The translations under genes were made by a program, and so were the position numbers. 64,000 bases of DNA, taken from assembly GCA_023846275.1 (NCBI GenBank), contig CM043872.1:28572670-28636669 (forward strand). The letters run 5' to 3'. The notes under the pieces are model-generated. The model saw nothing but the letters and a program-made list of their open reading frames with translations. It was not told the DNA's origin and searched no databases. Within the stretch, counting starts at the first letter, position 1. The number at the start of each line of letters is the position of its first letter. Source of the stretch: Vanilla planifolia (Eukaryota > Streptophyta > Magnoliopsida > Asparagales > Orchidaceae). Shown here piece by piece: positions 23,718 through 39,500 of this stretch.

Positions 23718-24229
23718 TTTTGTGATGAATAGAGTTACTTCTGCTGAAGGATGAGAAGTGAAGGGAACGGTTTCGATAGAGGTCAAGCCCCTAAACAGGC
23801 GAACAAATGGCAGAAATACTGCGTCGAGAATCGACACAAAGCCAAGCGGTCTCCAAGGTAGAGAAACATAACAATGCAAGAAAAGTTTCCCCGAGGCGGG
23901 AAAGCTCGACGGGTCCTGCACTCGGATAGGCGGGGGTAAGAAGACGAAGGGCCTCTTCTCCTCTGCATCTGTCGTGTGAGGAGAAGCGAAACGGATGAGT
24001 CGGGTTTCTTTTATGAAAGGATTTATGAAGGCAGGGGAGTGGGAGGTGGCAAACTCGTGAGAATGGCGAGCACGAATCAGGACCGTTAATTTTGCAGGGG
24101 TAAATCCGTAATCCCGCTTCTGATGCTCGTACTTTGAACTGCTAGATTTTAATGAAAGAACAGGATTGCGTAATATTTGGTAGCAGTTGCTTTCTTCTTT
24201 CTGAGACCATTTGAACTTTAACTTCAATT

Positions 24230-27200
24230 CAGCTTTGTCATTTATGATTAGATTTCAATTTCTTTTTTTAAAAAATATTTTGAATTAAAATTTGTTTTTT
24301 TAATATACTATTTGTTTTCCAGAATCGCTTATTTAGAAATTATCCCAAAAGAGAACATAATTCATATTATAGTAATATAAACCCAAACAAAATTCGAGTT
24401 TATTTGTTTTTTTTTTTCTGCAGACTTTGGTCGTTTCTCCTTTGACATATTGAGTTTGGGGCAATCACAAGGTAGTACTGCTTATTCATAGGGGAATGTA
24501 GTCATGTGAAAGGATAAATATAGCAAACAAAACTTTGGTCAAATTTAGGTTTTATTTGGTGACAATATTTATGATTGTAATTTAAAAATATATTTTAAAA
24601 AATATTTTGAAAAAAAGTTTTATATGAAGATCAGAAAAAATTGGTGACTTTTAAAGCAGAGTTGATTCTAGAGGCAGACATGAAGCTGGGATCGTTGGAT
24701 TAACACCTAAAATTAGGTGCATTTGCTGCGACTTTGATTTGTTTCACATAGAAATTTAAAGATAAAATGTGAACAATATTAGACATTTGATCTCATTTTA
24801 TAATGCAATCTTTATTTAATAATCTTATATCAAATGTTAAAGAGTTTGATTATCATAATTTTGTTTGATTCAAGTTTCAAATGGATGATGATAGATTGCT
24901 TCAAAAAAAAGTTCTGTTAGGAAATTTTTTTTTTGTTTGATTATTTTTTTGGTTTACCCATCTAAATCAAATTGCATAAATAAAAGTACAAGAAAACATT
25001 TATTTTATTTTATTTTTCTTTTCAAATCAAACGTAATCTATTTTATCTCACTAGATTCATTCCTACCTTAAACTTTTATCACGCCTATGTTAATCTTACC
25101 CCATCAATGACTCAGTTAACCCATCACCAACCCTAACCCACTTTTGATTTGAATGAAAAAAAATGAAATTTTCTATCCATCATAATTTCACTCATGATGT
25201 TTGAATAAAACAAATTTATAAAAAAAATAATGAATTAAAACATTTTATTTATAAAATTTTATTCTACAAATTCTTATCATGTACTACAAAAGGTTTAATA
25301 AAAAAAAAATTATCCCTAAATCATATTATATAAATATAAATTTTGTTTTGTTAATTCAAACCAAATATCGCTTTTGCTATAGATTTTGCAAGGCGTGGGA
25401 ATGATGAAAATGATGTTTGATTGCTCGTCATGTTCCTACCAACAAGTTAACTTGAAATACATAAGAAACACATTTTCTTAACCATATGTCTTACCGAGAG
25501 GCATCCTTGCAGAGTAATGAAGAAAAACTACATATAATTGGGGAACACATTTTTCCCATATTGCTAAATCATTCTCCTTTAAGTGTCTTTCAGGCTATAT
25601 AAACTCAAATATTGAAAAACGATGCTTCCATTGGGTACATATGAAAACTATTCTAAACTGAATGTTCAAAAACAATAAATTATAAACTTTATATAAAAAA
25701 ATCATTGTCCATGAACTTTTATTTAACTTGAAATTTTAAGTTCATGGATGTCCATCCATTTATATAATGAATCTAAATTGGACTTACAAATACATTACAT
25801 TACTACCCAACACAGACTAAAATAGTTATTTGCTGCAAGCCTAATACGTATTTCTCACTTCCTTTGATATAAATGCTGCATAAGCATATATGATAACCCT
25901 CACAATAACCAATATGCATTCTATTCTGCAATCAAACAAGACTACAAACAAACTTCTTGACGATTCACTTCACATTCATATGCATTTTTCCTTCAACAAC
26001 ATGGGCCAATGCTCATGCATGTGGCTTGTTAACATGTGCAAAAATCCAAACAAGTTTTAGGATGCTATGTAAAGATTTTAAAATACACTAAGAGGTCTTC
26101 AAGGAAAAAAAATATATATATCAAAAGCACAATCACTTACAAATTGTAAGTTATTCTAAAACAGATTATTCTAAATCTAGAGAAAATCAAAATTCTACAT
26201 TTGGATATTATAAATTTGTGTGAAAAAATCTTGTATCATGCATTAAAAAGTAAATGATTGTTACTGAATGCAGAGCAGTAGCACATTGAAGGAATTAGAT
26301 TTCTTATTAACTAAAGCAATCATTCATATTATACATAATCTTAATTTTAATGTAAGAAAAAATATTGAAATAGATTATCATTTTTTCAGTGATTTATTTG
26401 TATAAAATAATTATTACTTTAAATATATCTAAGATCACTTCTATTCTCTAATTTTTACAACAAAATATATCTTTATAACATATATACTCCCAACTTAAAG
26501 GAAAGTTTTATTGTAAAGATTTTTCATGTCATAATATTAGTAACAAGGATATTCTCTAATTATTTATTACCATTATTATGTCATAAATTCTTGCTATCAA
26601 AGAATATCTCCCTCTTTATACCTTATGTCCATGTTTGGTCTATCTACCTATTTATTTGTACTCCTAGTTTATGAGAATTTAGAAATTTTTCTACCAATCA
26701 ACAATTACAATTAGCTATTTTGAAAATTTGATTAAAAATGGTCAACAAAACCAAAGCATAAATATCTTCCAATTATGAATAAACATAGAGATGAAGAAAT
26801 ATGCACCAATCTTAGATCACCATTCAATGAAAGAGGAGAATTCAAAAAGCTATACAAATAGAATCACAATCAAATTTATCATGAAAATTCTTTTAAATAT
26901 ATAAAAATCATACCTTGTCTATGAATAAGTTCAAGGCAAAGAACAAAACTTGTGAGTTTATTCACGTGAATATATCATGCCTTAACATGCCTTCCCCATG
27001 AAGATATACATGTGAATTTTCTAGAAATTCATCACATGTGGATTTATCACTTGGATGATTGAGATTACGTGCCTTCTTTTCGTTTAATGAGAAAAGGAAA
27101 AGCCAAGCAAAAAAGACAGGCCCTTTGATCTTAACTAGCATTTGACACAGTTTTTTATATTTTAAATTTACTTAAAAGCTGAAATTAAAAAAAATATATT

Positions 27201-27540
27201 AACAACATTATTGTGCTTTCAAAATGTTGATAGTTTGTATACATCTTTTTTATGATTTTACAAGAATTATAGTAAGTTGCTATTAATTAATCAAAATATA
27301 CAATTAATGAAAATGGAAGTGAGACGAGGACTCCTTTTAAATGATAACTGAAGAACACAGATACAGATCAACAGGTTCAATGACAATGCACTGTGTATAA
27401 ATTACTAAAAATGGTATGATTTAGAAAATAAAAAATATATGAATGGGTCCTCAACTAAATCCTCCAATTCAGAGTTAAATCCCAGTCTGCACCGAAAGAA
27501 TATTTCCACCAAGTTATCAAGAAAAAGTAGAATACCTTCA
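24230..27540. other. Intergenic region, RLCK-VI promoter side to VIL2-like 3' end
   Basis: AT-rich, no gene or defined element recognised. The part next to 24227 should contain the promoter of the RLCK-VI gene, and the part next to 27545 the 3' untranslated sequence of the VIL2-like gene; these genes are arranged head to tail. Confidence 0.55.
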
Positions 27541-27544
27541 ATAG

Positions 27545-30500
27545 TTAGTGCCAAAGCCTCGTACAGAACCCAGTTGGAAGAAGTGGTGATCTCTTGCTGA
27601 AAATGGCATCCGAGAATGTATCTACCACTTGACCTGCAAGGCTCCTAGGATCATCAATCAAAGTATCAACATAAGCACTTAAAATCCTCTTCTCCTGTGA
27701 ATTTGCTCTCAAGCTGAACCACGTCAGGAACTTAACCCTAAAGTTGCTCTCGATGAGGCCCTTGCATTCAAGCCACCTAATCACCTTAACACAATATTCA
27801 TAGTCTCCACCTTCCAGAAGCCCATCCTTCATACCGAGTTCCTCATATTTTTCGCATCTTCTTTGTAACGAACTCCCAGATTCTCTCTCTGGTTTGGGCA
27901 GGGTATTCTCAGGTGGTAAACTAAACTTGGAGTTTGCTGGTTCTGCTACCGGTCTGCAAACCGGAACAGGAACGAGAGGAACAGCAACCATCTCTAAGAC
28001 GTTATCCAATTTTGGAGCATCTATTGGCTGGTTCTGCTCCGTAGAATTGGAGTCTTGGTTAGAGTCTGTGTTCAATGTAGAATTGGGCTCCTCATCTAAT
28101 GCTGATTCTGACAAACCTTCTGTTTCCTCGTTAATTTCTTTGCAGCTATAGATTTGATCAGATGATTTTTCTGAAACCATAACTTCTGACTTTTCTTGAT
28201 AGCTAAAATAACTGTCTGGGGAATTATTTAAGTCAGCATAAATGCCAGTATTACGAGGTTCAATGCCTTCTGGAGAAGGATTGGAAAGGCCAATTCTATT
28301 CGTCTTGGCCATTGTTTCTTCTGCAACCGGGTTAGTAATGACATCTTCACTAAGTAATTCACAAGTAGTCACCCCAACCTCCCAATTCTCCAGTTCCCTT
28401 CTTTCACTAAAGGCAACAATTTTAAAGACATATTCCGTACTAGGAAAAAGCTCTGTTATGAGAAATCTTCTATTTGGTTTATACAAGGTACCAGTAGGCT
28501 CAGCAAGATAGCCAGCTCCATCAACTTTTCGGTGCCAAATTGCACAGCCAAGTAGCTCTTCTGATAAATATGATTGAACTTCTTCAAAGTTCAAAACCAA
28601 AACAACAGAAAATGATGATCTTTCTTCAAATTTGATAAACCTGAAGGGATCTAAATTAGCTTCTGCAACCAAAATAAACTTGTTTTCAGATGTGAATAAA
28701 AATAAGTAGGAAAAATGGAAGGATGGCCAAGTTGGGTGGCTTACTTTGCAAGTGTGCACTGCTTGTTAAACTGCTTGACATGATATCTAGAACTTCTATA
28801 GCTTGGGCGCAGAGTCTTTGAACTTCAGCCCCCACTGAGAGTCTGTTAACTATCCCACGACCCATGTTTGGTTGGCCATTGCCGCCATCCAAAGGACCAA
28901 CTTCGGATTCAAGCTTCTTCAATGCTTCTTCGACGATTTTATGCACCTTTTGGTACTTATGGGTACCACAAAGTATTTTATGACTTAGGAAAACACGATG
29001 GCAAAGAACATCTACCCTCCTAGCATCTTTTGCAACCATAAGCTGCTTCCTCCAGCATCTAAAAGAAAAATAGAAGACATTTATATGCAATGCATTAGAG
29101 CATTAGAGTATTATCATTATATTCTATGCTCTAAGCCTGTGTGTCATAAAATCATCAGCATCTACGATTCTGGACACAAGAATCACATTTTTGTCCATAT
29201 AGATTCGTCTTGGATCATACTTAAAAGTACTTGAAACACACAATTGCCAATACATTAGGAATTTTTGTTAGACAGGTAAACAAACAAAGGCAGATAAAAG
29301 TAAAATTACATCAAAATTTCAGCAAATGCTGACTTTAAAAGGTAAATTCGGCATTCAAAATATAAACCAACTAAAAGTAAATGTACCTAAACAGTAATTA
29401 ATTCCAAAAGGCCCATACTCGAACCATAACGGTAACAACTTTATCCACCATTTGTAAAGAAATAAGTTTGCCAAACCATAAAGAAGATTCAGATGGATAG
29501 CATACAATGATGAAGAATATGAAATTTGCTTGAGTGTATAAGGAAACTACCAAATAATTTAAGAACTCACTATCGGTTGATTGATAAAAATTTAAGATTA
29601 GGAGAGCTGTACGGCCCTTCATGTGTGCACATGCTGAAGCAGAATGAAGCTCAGCGAGGCTAATTCAATATATAGGCATTGATATTACAGCAATTTTGCT
29701 ATTCCATGCAGCTACACATGATTGTATGGTTAGGAAGAAAACAGGCAGACTTTTGAACTATATATCAATATATGCACCACAATAGCTAGAATGATATTTA
29801 CATCCTTTCATTACAAAATATCAGGCGAACATCAATATGTTTCAACTTGTTTAAGAAAAACTTCAATGAAAAAGAGCTCAAGTTAAATTGCTTAATTGCT
29901 CAAAAGTTGCATATTAATGACATTGATTTTATATGTTTAGATTGCTAAGATATATATTAAATTGTGAATAATCAAGTGTTTGTAAAGAAATAAGTTTATC
30001 AAACCAAAAAGAAGCTTCAGATGTGTAGCATAGATAAATTTGTTAAGAGTATATAACAAAACAACTAAATAAATTAAGAACTCACTATCAGTAATTGATG
30101 CCAAATTTAAGTTTGGAAGTATTGTGAGTTTCTGCATGTGTGCACATGCTGAAGCAGATGAAGGTCCACAAGGCTAATGCACAATGTAGGCATTGATATT
30201 ACAGCAGTTTTGTTATTTCATGCAGCTATACATGATTGTATGATTAGGAAGAAAGGAGGAATGAACTTTGAACAATATATCAATATACACACTGCAATTG
30301 CAAGAATGATACTTGCATCCTTCAATTACAAAACATTAGGTGAATGATAAATCTATGTTTCATCTTGTTTAATGAAAATTTTAATGGAAAAGAGCTCAAG
30401 TCAAATCGCTTAATTGCTCCCAAGCTATATATTAATGACATCAATTTTATACTTTTAAATTACTAAAAACTATAATAAATTTTGTATGACCAATCATTTG

Positions 30501-33500
30501 GAATATATATATGAATGTATATAAGTATGTATTTATGTTTGTATATATGTGTGTACATACATACATATATATATGTATGCATAAGCTAAAAGTCATAATC
30601 CCACTAAGCAGACTGACTACATGAACTCCCCAACAACTTTGCTTATCATTCCCAATATTTGCTTAAAACTCTAATATATTAGATACTTTTTAGTAATATT
30701 TTGTCATTTTTGTTAGAGTATACATATTGTAATCATAGGAAAATTCAAATAACCCACATATCCTTAAAATTAATAATCAGCTACATTTGACATGCTTAAA
30801 AATATCTAACTTTCCTTATGCTTAACCATAATCGATGCCACGCTAACTTTCTCTTCAATGCAATCATTTAAAATTATACATTACAAGTATAATGAATCAT
30901 CAATATTTGCATTCTCAACTTTACGACTGATTATATCTATACATTTAAACTTCATAAGCCAATATTTGATGCCAAATAACATTGTGAATCTTATAACAGT
31001 TTTATAAACTCATTTTTATTTTTAAGATGATTTAATCATACAACACACCAAAAACAATTATTAACATCCTTATCACTTTTTTAGCATTTTGAAGTATAGA
31101 TCCAGAATAACTCAAAACCCATTTTTAATATTTTAAGACCCCAATTGTAACCTCTACATCGTATGTGTTCCTACTTAACAAAATTAGCTTCATAAATACT
31201 CATCCATGGATATACTAAAATGAAACCCCTTGAACTCCAAACTTGTTCTTCATAAATCAAGTTTGAATTTCATTATTCCTTATTCTTATTAAGATATAAA
31301 TAGCAAAAATCATTCATCATAACACTTCATCTTAAATTTGAATTATAAGAATATTCATTTTTTTTCACAAAAGCTTAAATATTTAAAGATGAGTCATAAT
31401 AAAGTATACTTATAATAGAGAAATCTTTAATTAGTTAATCATCCTTCATGTTCTTAATAAACTAAGAAGTGAACCTAATGTAATAGACCATTATCTATGT
31501 GAGAGATCGTTGGGATCCACAACAAATTCTCAAACAAATTAGATGTTCAACAATTTATGAAATAGACATACAAGTGTTGCCCTTACCAAATAATGTGATA
31601 TTTTGGGTTTTTGGATTTCTATGCACTTGTGCATCCTAAGTTAAGCTACCCAAGTATTACTTGACTAAAAATTTGATTCATAACTTAAGCTTTAATTAAT
31701 GTAATGGGAGTTTTTTTGAAAATAAACTAACATAATTTATTGTTTCACTCAAAATAAAATAAGTTGTGATTCTTAAAAAATTTTAGTAGGTCTAGGGGTA
31801 GCTAGGGGTGTTTAGTAAGACGCATACATTTGTTTAAAGTTTGTTTTAGACTACATATTTTGAAGGTTTAGATAAATCAAACGATTTATTAGGTAGACTT
31901 ACATTGACTACCCATTTAATCACACTTAAAACCATCAAAGTCTACAAATTATGAATCACCTAACAGCCATACCTTAGAATTAAAATCTAAATCAATTTAA
32001 GTTGGCTTAATTTGTACAATAATCTTATAAGTATTTATTCATCTAGTGTCACATCCACTTAAATTTATCAAAGATGAACCTTAATTGAATGAACTCAAAG
32101 GTTTAATTAGAGACATACTTTGTTTAGCATCTTAAGTGGTAACCAGTGTTGCATGCAAGGGAGCATGCAGGGGTAGATCAATATCCTGAATAGCAGCCAA
32201 GCAAATCTTTAAATGCCAAGCGTAATAATTAAAAATAGATAGCACCATCAAATATAGGCATACAACAAAAACGATAACCTGAAGTACATTTCAGCTTAGG
32301 AAATAAAAGGTACAAGAAAATTACCCGACCAAACTGTTCATTTTACCACAATAGGTGCAGCAATAGCTCCCATCAAGCTGAGAATATTCTCTATTTTTTT
32401 CAAGGCCGATTCTTTCTTCTGTCAAGGCGCAGTGGAGATGGCAAGAAAGACCACAAGATTCACCTTGGTTCGGATCCTCTGAACTGCAAAAGAGCCATAG
32501 ACTTGGGTCTTTGTTGTCATCATACTTATAGCAGATGCAACATGAACATCTTCTACAAAAAAAATCTTCCTCGCTTAGGGTAGCACGGCAAGCTAAATTT
32601 AAGCAGAATCTGGCATTCTTTGGAGATACACCTTCATCTTTCCCCTTGAAAATGTTTTCTGTAGTTGGCAAACGTAAAGGATGGTCATTCTTCCTCTGCC
32701 TCTTCGTTGGCGTCTGAGGTTCTCCTGTGGAAGAATGTGGTGTTGAGAACGTATCCTCTACATGCTTTCTAGACTTTTTTTCGGACACAATTTTAAAAAG
32801 ATTCTCTATTATCTTCTGCTTTGTTAGTCCAGTGTACTTCCTCTCTTTTCCCATTTCAGTGCATAGGATCTCCAAAAGGTCCTTGCGACTCCATGCCTGC
32901 AGCTTTTCAGGGGCTATGTTAGGCCATTTTGACAATTGCCATACGATCTCTCTCTTTTCCCAGAGACCCAAGTTTTGACATTTTGCTATGTCTAGTATAT
33001 ATCCTGCTATGATATCCAACAAAAAAAAATAATCAGCACATTACATAGAGCATGACTAAATAAGCCCAATTGGTAACATTTTAAGCATCAAGAAAAAGTA
33101 AATGATATATCATACGACCACAACAAATGACCAAAAGGCAATGTGAGATGTTGAAACAACACCACAATCTTGCTGGGTGAGATACTTAATTTTAATAGCT
33201 CTTTTTTGGAGCAACTTTTTGGAAATAAACAAGAAAAATCCTCAAGTTGACTTCATGGATTGGCTACACAAGAATCTATCTTTGATGTACCACCTCGAAG
33301 GTTTTATAGAACTTTGCAAAATAATGATAAAGAAAGACACAAAAACACAAAGAAAGGAGAACACAAGATTTTATGTGAAAATTATCAAATTTGGGACAAA
33401 ACTCAATCATACTTGAAGATCTTAATTAAAACTCAAAAAGACTGCAAGAAAATACACCTCTTACAAGCTTCACTATAAGTTTTCTCTCATTGAAGGTTAG

Positions 33501-36500
33501 ATCTAATCCTAAGGTCATGGCAGCTTACTAATGGGTAAATGAGGATTTTAGATCATCTAATACTACTCATGTTATTTTGGAAAGCTTGTCTCCACTTTTT
33601 ATAGACATTCAAACCATGTGATATACTCGTATGCATCTTGTTTGCATTGTCGTTAGTGTCGCAAGATCCAGACACTTCTAAGATGTGCCAATGTGTGGAT
33701 ATCAACAACTTCCCCTAACATCTTGTTAATAATATTCAACTTTGATTTGGAAAAGCACTTAAGTACTACCAATCCTTTCGTACTTGTACTTGTTATTCGT
33801 ACAAGTACGATTTCATCAAATACTACCTTGGAAGTAATACTATTTGGAGTACTAATCAAGTGTATGTGAGTCTTTCATAACCTTAATCATAATTCACAAA
33901 TCAACAATCTCCAACTAGTAGGTTGATAATGTCTTATACTTTCACACTTGTTTATGAGATCAAAATGACCTATTCTATTAATCTTCCAATTCTTTTAGTT
34001 TAACTTGCTTCTCATCATTTATCATGAATGTCCCATACATAATATATATTCTTAGCTCATTGATGATCATCACCTTGGTTAACATATTGTTAGGGTTTCC
34101 ACTATGACAACTTCCTAATTTTAATTAATAGTCATAAGTTTCATATTTTAATTATAGATGTTTTTTTCTAAAATAAAATATGAGATTCTTTTCAAGACAA
34201 ATATACCTGGATTATAAGTGAATAAAGAACAAATTGTATTGCCCCTTCCCAACTTCTTTAATAATATTTTTTAGCCGTGTCATTACCTTGCTAGCTTATA
34301 AGATCGAAAGTATACAGATCCTACAATCGAAAATGTTATATATTTCTAAGATCATGAATTTTAACCCTTCGCTATCCTACTAACTATAAATATTTTTCCT
34401 TGAGAGGTATTCTATCAATTATTGATATCTTCTTTTAAAATTCCATTGCATAAACTCATACAATGACATTACTTTTCTAAAACACAAACTTGTATATGTT
34501 TCGTTGCAGAAGATTTTTCATAACATCTAATATTTTTTACCAGAGTTAATCATATAATAATTGACATTGACTACATGAGCTATATCCATCTTTTACAAAC
34601 CATTAATGACTTCCTTTAAAAAGTGATTAAATTATTTGTGATTTGTATTACCACTCCTATATACCTAGTTATTGCTTTATGCTCAATTTAAAATGAATCC
34701 TCAATGAAGTATCCTTAAATATGGTACAATGGGATCTAAATCTCTCGAGTACTTTCTTAATATACTTCTATTATGATAACTTCAAAGTTCCTTGAAACTT
34801 TTCTATTGAGACCCTTATTGCAAGAATCTACTCTTATATTACCTAAACCTTTCATGTCAAATTCTCTAAGTGGTTATGTCTTTAACTCATGAACTTTATA
34901 TATAGTCAACTGCACAATCATCATGTTGTCTAAATTGAGTAATTAGTGTCTCACTAGAAATCTATCAAGTACCTTTGCAATATTCTTTCGCAGCAAAAAA
35001 CATCAGAGTTCCCTCAGATTTGTTTCTTGAGATCCTCATGCAAAGAATCTAACTTATAGCATCTAATTCTTTAATATTAGATTCTCCAAATATCAGTCTT
35101 GAGCTTAAGAATTTTATGCATTCTCAACTCCACAACTAGCATTTTCTCCATGTAAAGTAGTAAGAGTTTCAGAATCATCAACTGACAACTAATAGCAGCA
35201 ATGGTCTATATCACATCTCATATGTCCATGGTCATACATGAATCATATATACCATTATTTAGTAGCTTGCTCGAGATCATATAGACCTTTATCCAGTATA
35301 AGGTCTTCTTCTCTTATGAAGAATTCTTTAGGCTGAAACATAAAGATATCTTCCTCCATATCCTAGGAGAAATGCAATGTCAATGTTTAGCTACGATTTG
35401 CTCAAATATATGTACTCTGTAGCTATGATATGTATTGCAAGTCATATGGTAGTTGGCTTAGAAAACAATTTAGACTATTTTCACATAATCAATACCTTGC
35501 TTCAGTTGAAACCCTTTATCTACAACTTTTGCCAAGTATATCTTCTATTATCATCAAGTTTTCCTATAGTTTGTATGCTCACTTGTTTTATAGATCTTTC
35601 TTCCTTTTTTGGCAATTTAGTTAAATTCTAAGTTATATTCTTCTTTAGGAATTTGAGTCTAGAATTGCTAACTCCCATGTTATTGATTTTTCAACATCTT
35701 ATGACCCAAAGAAACAAACTAGTTCTCTAGCATTATTTAAAAGTAATGAATAAGAACATGCCTCTATATTGGCTTTAAAGGCTGACTTGATCTCCTCAAT
35801 GTCTGTAAAGGTGATGTCATCACTCCAAATCTCACTCTAAGTCAAAGTGGGTGAAATTGAACTTGTTTTCATCTTGACCTCTAAACCTACTGATGAAAAA
35901 TGTGGCCATTGACTCAACCTCTTTTTGAGATCACAACCATTTCCACTTCATTATGATTGTGTGCTTATTTAAACTTTGGAGTGCATTGAGCCTTGTATGG
36001 TTGTCCTTAATTAAAAATGGCTTCATTGTTTCCCTTTTGAATTCCAAAATTGATATAAAAATAATTAATCCCATAAACAAATATGACAACACTTGATTGC
36101 CTTAGCATCTAGTTTGTTCATGTGCACTAAGTTGATATACACATACAACATCTATCAAATACTTCAACACTTTTTTCTTGTCCACTTTTCTCATGATATC
36201 TTCAAGTCTAGAGGAAGAAAGGATCCATCATTGACTCCATATGATACTGTAAGGTGCATGGAAAAAACAATTGGGAAGACCATCTTGCAATTTCACACTT
36301 CTTGCAAGCTCATTTACAAATTTGTCGATCTATCAATTCCAATATGTTGAGATTTGTTCAAAAACATCATTGTCATATTGATTCTATAAGAAACGCATAA
36401 TTCCTTAAACTCTATGTTATTGTATCCACTACTATTGTTTGACCTTAGATGATCGACGATTTATATTCCCTTGGATTCAACCTTCTATATTTTGAATGTG

Positions 36501-39500
36501 ACAAATATATTGACTTGAACTTTTGAAAGCAAACCCAAACCTTTTGGTTGAATTTATCAATAAATCTCACATTGTAACTCAATACTCTTAGTGAGTGTAT
36601 TATGATAGGATCTTTTGCATCAATATGCATTAACTCAAACTTTCCAAGTGGGATTTGAGACTTATCCTTAAGAAGTTGACTATTTTTGCTTGCCAACTAT
36701 ACAATTCTCACAAAAGTTCAATTTTGTAGGCTTCATCTTTGACCAAAAAATATTTATTGTTTAATTTGTATTCTTTTTTCGCTCATTTTGTCAACAATAT
36801 GAAATTTTAGACTAATCTTAGAACTCATACTTATTCATGTTGTTACCGTATTCCTATAATATGTAACATGTGACAAACAATTGATTAATAATAATAAGAA
36901 TTCTCTTCAAACTAGAGATGATGAAAAATGTATTGCAAATTGTATTCTTGACTTAGTTGTGGTCTAGCGTTGATAAAATTATAGGCAAGTTACCATTCAT
37001 TTTGCAAGGGTGCATGGAGGTTGGGCAGAGGAGCGTGGATGTTGCATGGGCAATGCACAAACACATGCAAGTAGTGCACAAGCACTAAGTGGACGAGTGC
37101 AAGTAGTGCGCAATGAGCAAGCGCTCACACAGTTGTTGTGGGTTAGCACATCGGACCATTATGCTAATGTAAGATCGTGCAATAATTGCTACAATAATGA
37201 TTGGAAAAAAACTACGCTATTGAGTTAGCGAAAAGAAGGAAAATGAAATCAAAGAAGGGAATATGAGGAGAAGCCAAACACTTCTTTAGGTTTGACCACT
37301 AAGTTTTACCCAACATAATGCTACTAAGTAAAGTATTTTGAATCACAAACAATTTACTACCTATTCATTCATGAAGAGTTTTGTAAATAAGAGATAATAA
37401 GAACCATTCTTTAATAAAAGGATCTTTTTTTTATATATCTTGAAGATTCTCGCATTGATAAAAGATCTCTTCATATCTTCATTAATGAACAAGATCTTCT
37501 CATATATTGAAGATTCTTCTATTCATGAACAAAAACTTTCCATACCTTGAAAATCTTCTCATTAATGAATAAATTTTTCCTATATCTTAAATATTCTTTC
37601 AATCAAAAACAAGGTCTTTAAAAAAATCAAAGAAACAAAATCATGTCATATCTCAGTATTTATTTAAGAAAATCCAAATAAAGAGAAGATAATGGAGAAT
37701 GTTTTGCATCTTAAAAGAGAATCTAAAACAATCTTCATGATAAACCAATATTCCATGAACTATAACAAGAAATGAATTAAACCAAAAGTCTTCATGAGCC
37801 ACCAATAAACTAAGAAGGATGAAACATATCATATATCATTCAAACAAGTCTACATTTAACTCATCTTATTATGTATTATTCTTCTATTCTATACCAAGCT
37901 ATGCAAATCCCATCAAGCTCCATTTGTCATCACCAATTCCATGAAATCCTTTTTTATTAACTCCAAAAAGATTTGCCATTACTTCGTTGAAAATCCTTGC
38001 TATGAAATTTTGTACCAACTCCACATGGCATTGAGTGGAAAGATGTTTCCAAGCCAATAATGCATGACTAAATTGGATTGGCAACACTTGTGGCCAAAAG
38101 AATCCTCGAAGCACTTGGTCAATTATCGACTTGTGATTTTTCTTTGTTTGACTCAATTTTTTTGCAATTTTATAACCTCATTTTAATTTATCTTTTTGTC
38201 AAAATACCAATATACAAGTTCATCTTATGCTCATAACTCGCTCCAACTTTTCAACTTTGATTTGCCAATTAAGGTTAGGGAGTAACCTAAGCTTCAATGC
38301 TTAACTAAAAGATTTCTCAACTTTATATTACAAATGCCCTTGCTTAGAATTAGATAACTCCAACTGTTTAGCAATGAGGAAAAATGATAAGAGCTTTGAT
38401 CTTGTCATTAAAATCGATATCCAACAAACATAATAGATTGATAATCAAATTTGACTTCGCTAAAGTGATATGTCATTGTTGCACCTTCAACCTTATTCAA
38501 ATTACACAAACTTCACATTTAATAAAACTTGTTTATGTCAAGAGATTTTTGCAAATATTGCAAAAAGCCAAAATCACCTTTACATTGGCTATATTGATGA
38601 TCCCATTCATTGTAAAGAATAGTAACACCATATCTAATGCTTTTGATCATTATGTCCCAATTCTAATGTATCATTAACAACAGGTTTTGTTTAAATAATA
38701 TCTGATAAGAGGGGTACAACTTAGGTAAAATAGAATCGAGAACTGACCTGGATCTAATCTCAATTTAGAACAAAAAATAAGATTCAATGATTACTAGCTT
38801 GGTCCTTGGTTTCTTAACATTAAGTCTTATCAAATTTAGGACGATTCTTAATTCTAATAATTAAGTATTCAAGAACTAACCCAACAACGATTTTATTATA
38901 TAAAGATAGATTAGTTGAAGATTATTTAAAAAAAATAGTTATACTTAAGCAAAAAATTTTATAATATCAAAAATTTATAACTATATCAACTATTTTTTAA
39001 AAAAGAATTCTTGCAAAATTGGAAATAACTCAACTTGAATTGGTTTGTGACTACAAATCCAAAGAAAAGATACTTAATTTTAAATCGATTAATTTTAAAA
39101 TTATTATCTTCCATTTCATATTCCTTTGGTAGAAAAGAGCAACGATTTAAATCACAACTTTGCACAGACCTTGCTTTGACAAACATGACGTCTTCTGAAA
39201 ATCTTAGATAATATGTCAATGAATATTTTGAGACAACTATTGAGATGACTACTTAGATTGACTAACCACTAATATACCTTTAATTTATCATAATAAAAGC
39301 CATAAAGTGAAGTCCGCCAAAAACAATAAAGAAATACACAAGTACATAGAGAAGTGTTATAAAAATTTAAGTGTAAATCCTCCTAACCTATGAAAAAAGG
39401 TATGGTCCTAATTGGAATATTCTACTAAAACTCAAAAAATTACATGGAGAATCACTTATCCCATAAGCATCACTATAAGCTTTCTCTCACAAGCAGTTAG

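Noticed and set aside
36445..36696. Stand-alone gene on the minus strand in VIL2-like intron 1
   Set aside because: It is the integrase core of the decayed copia element and has frame breaks on both sides.
37010..37228. Plus-strand open frame in a less AT-rich patch inside the copia element
   Set aside because: The patch has repeated 'gtgcaagtagtgc' words and the frame gives no recognisable protein; more likely a small insertion or a variable part of the element.
38640..38660. Possible copia primer-binding site
   Set aside because: The resemblance to the initiator-Met complement is weak, and placing the LTR edge here would make the 5' LTR far longer than the available 3' LTR.
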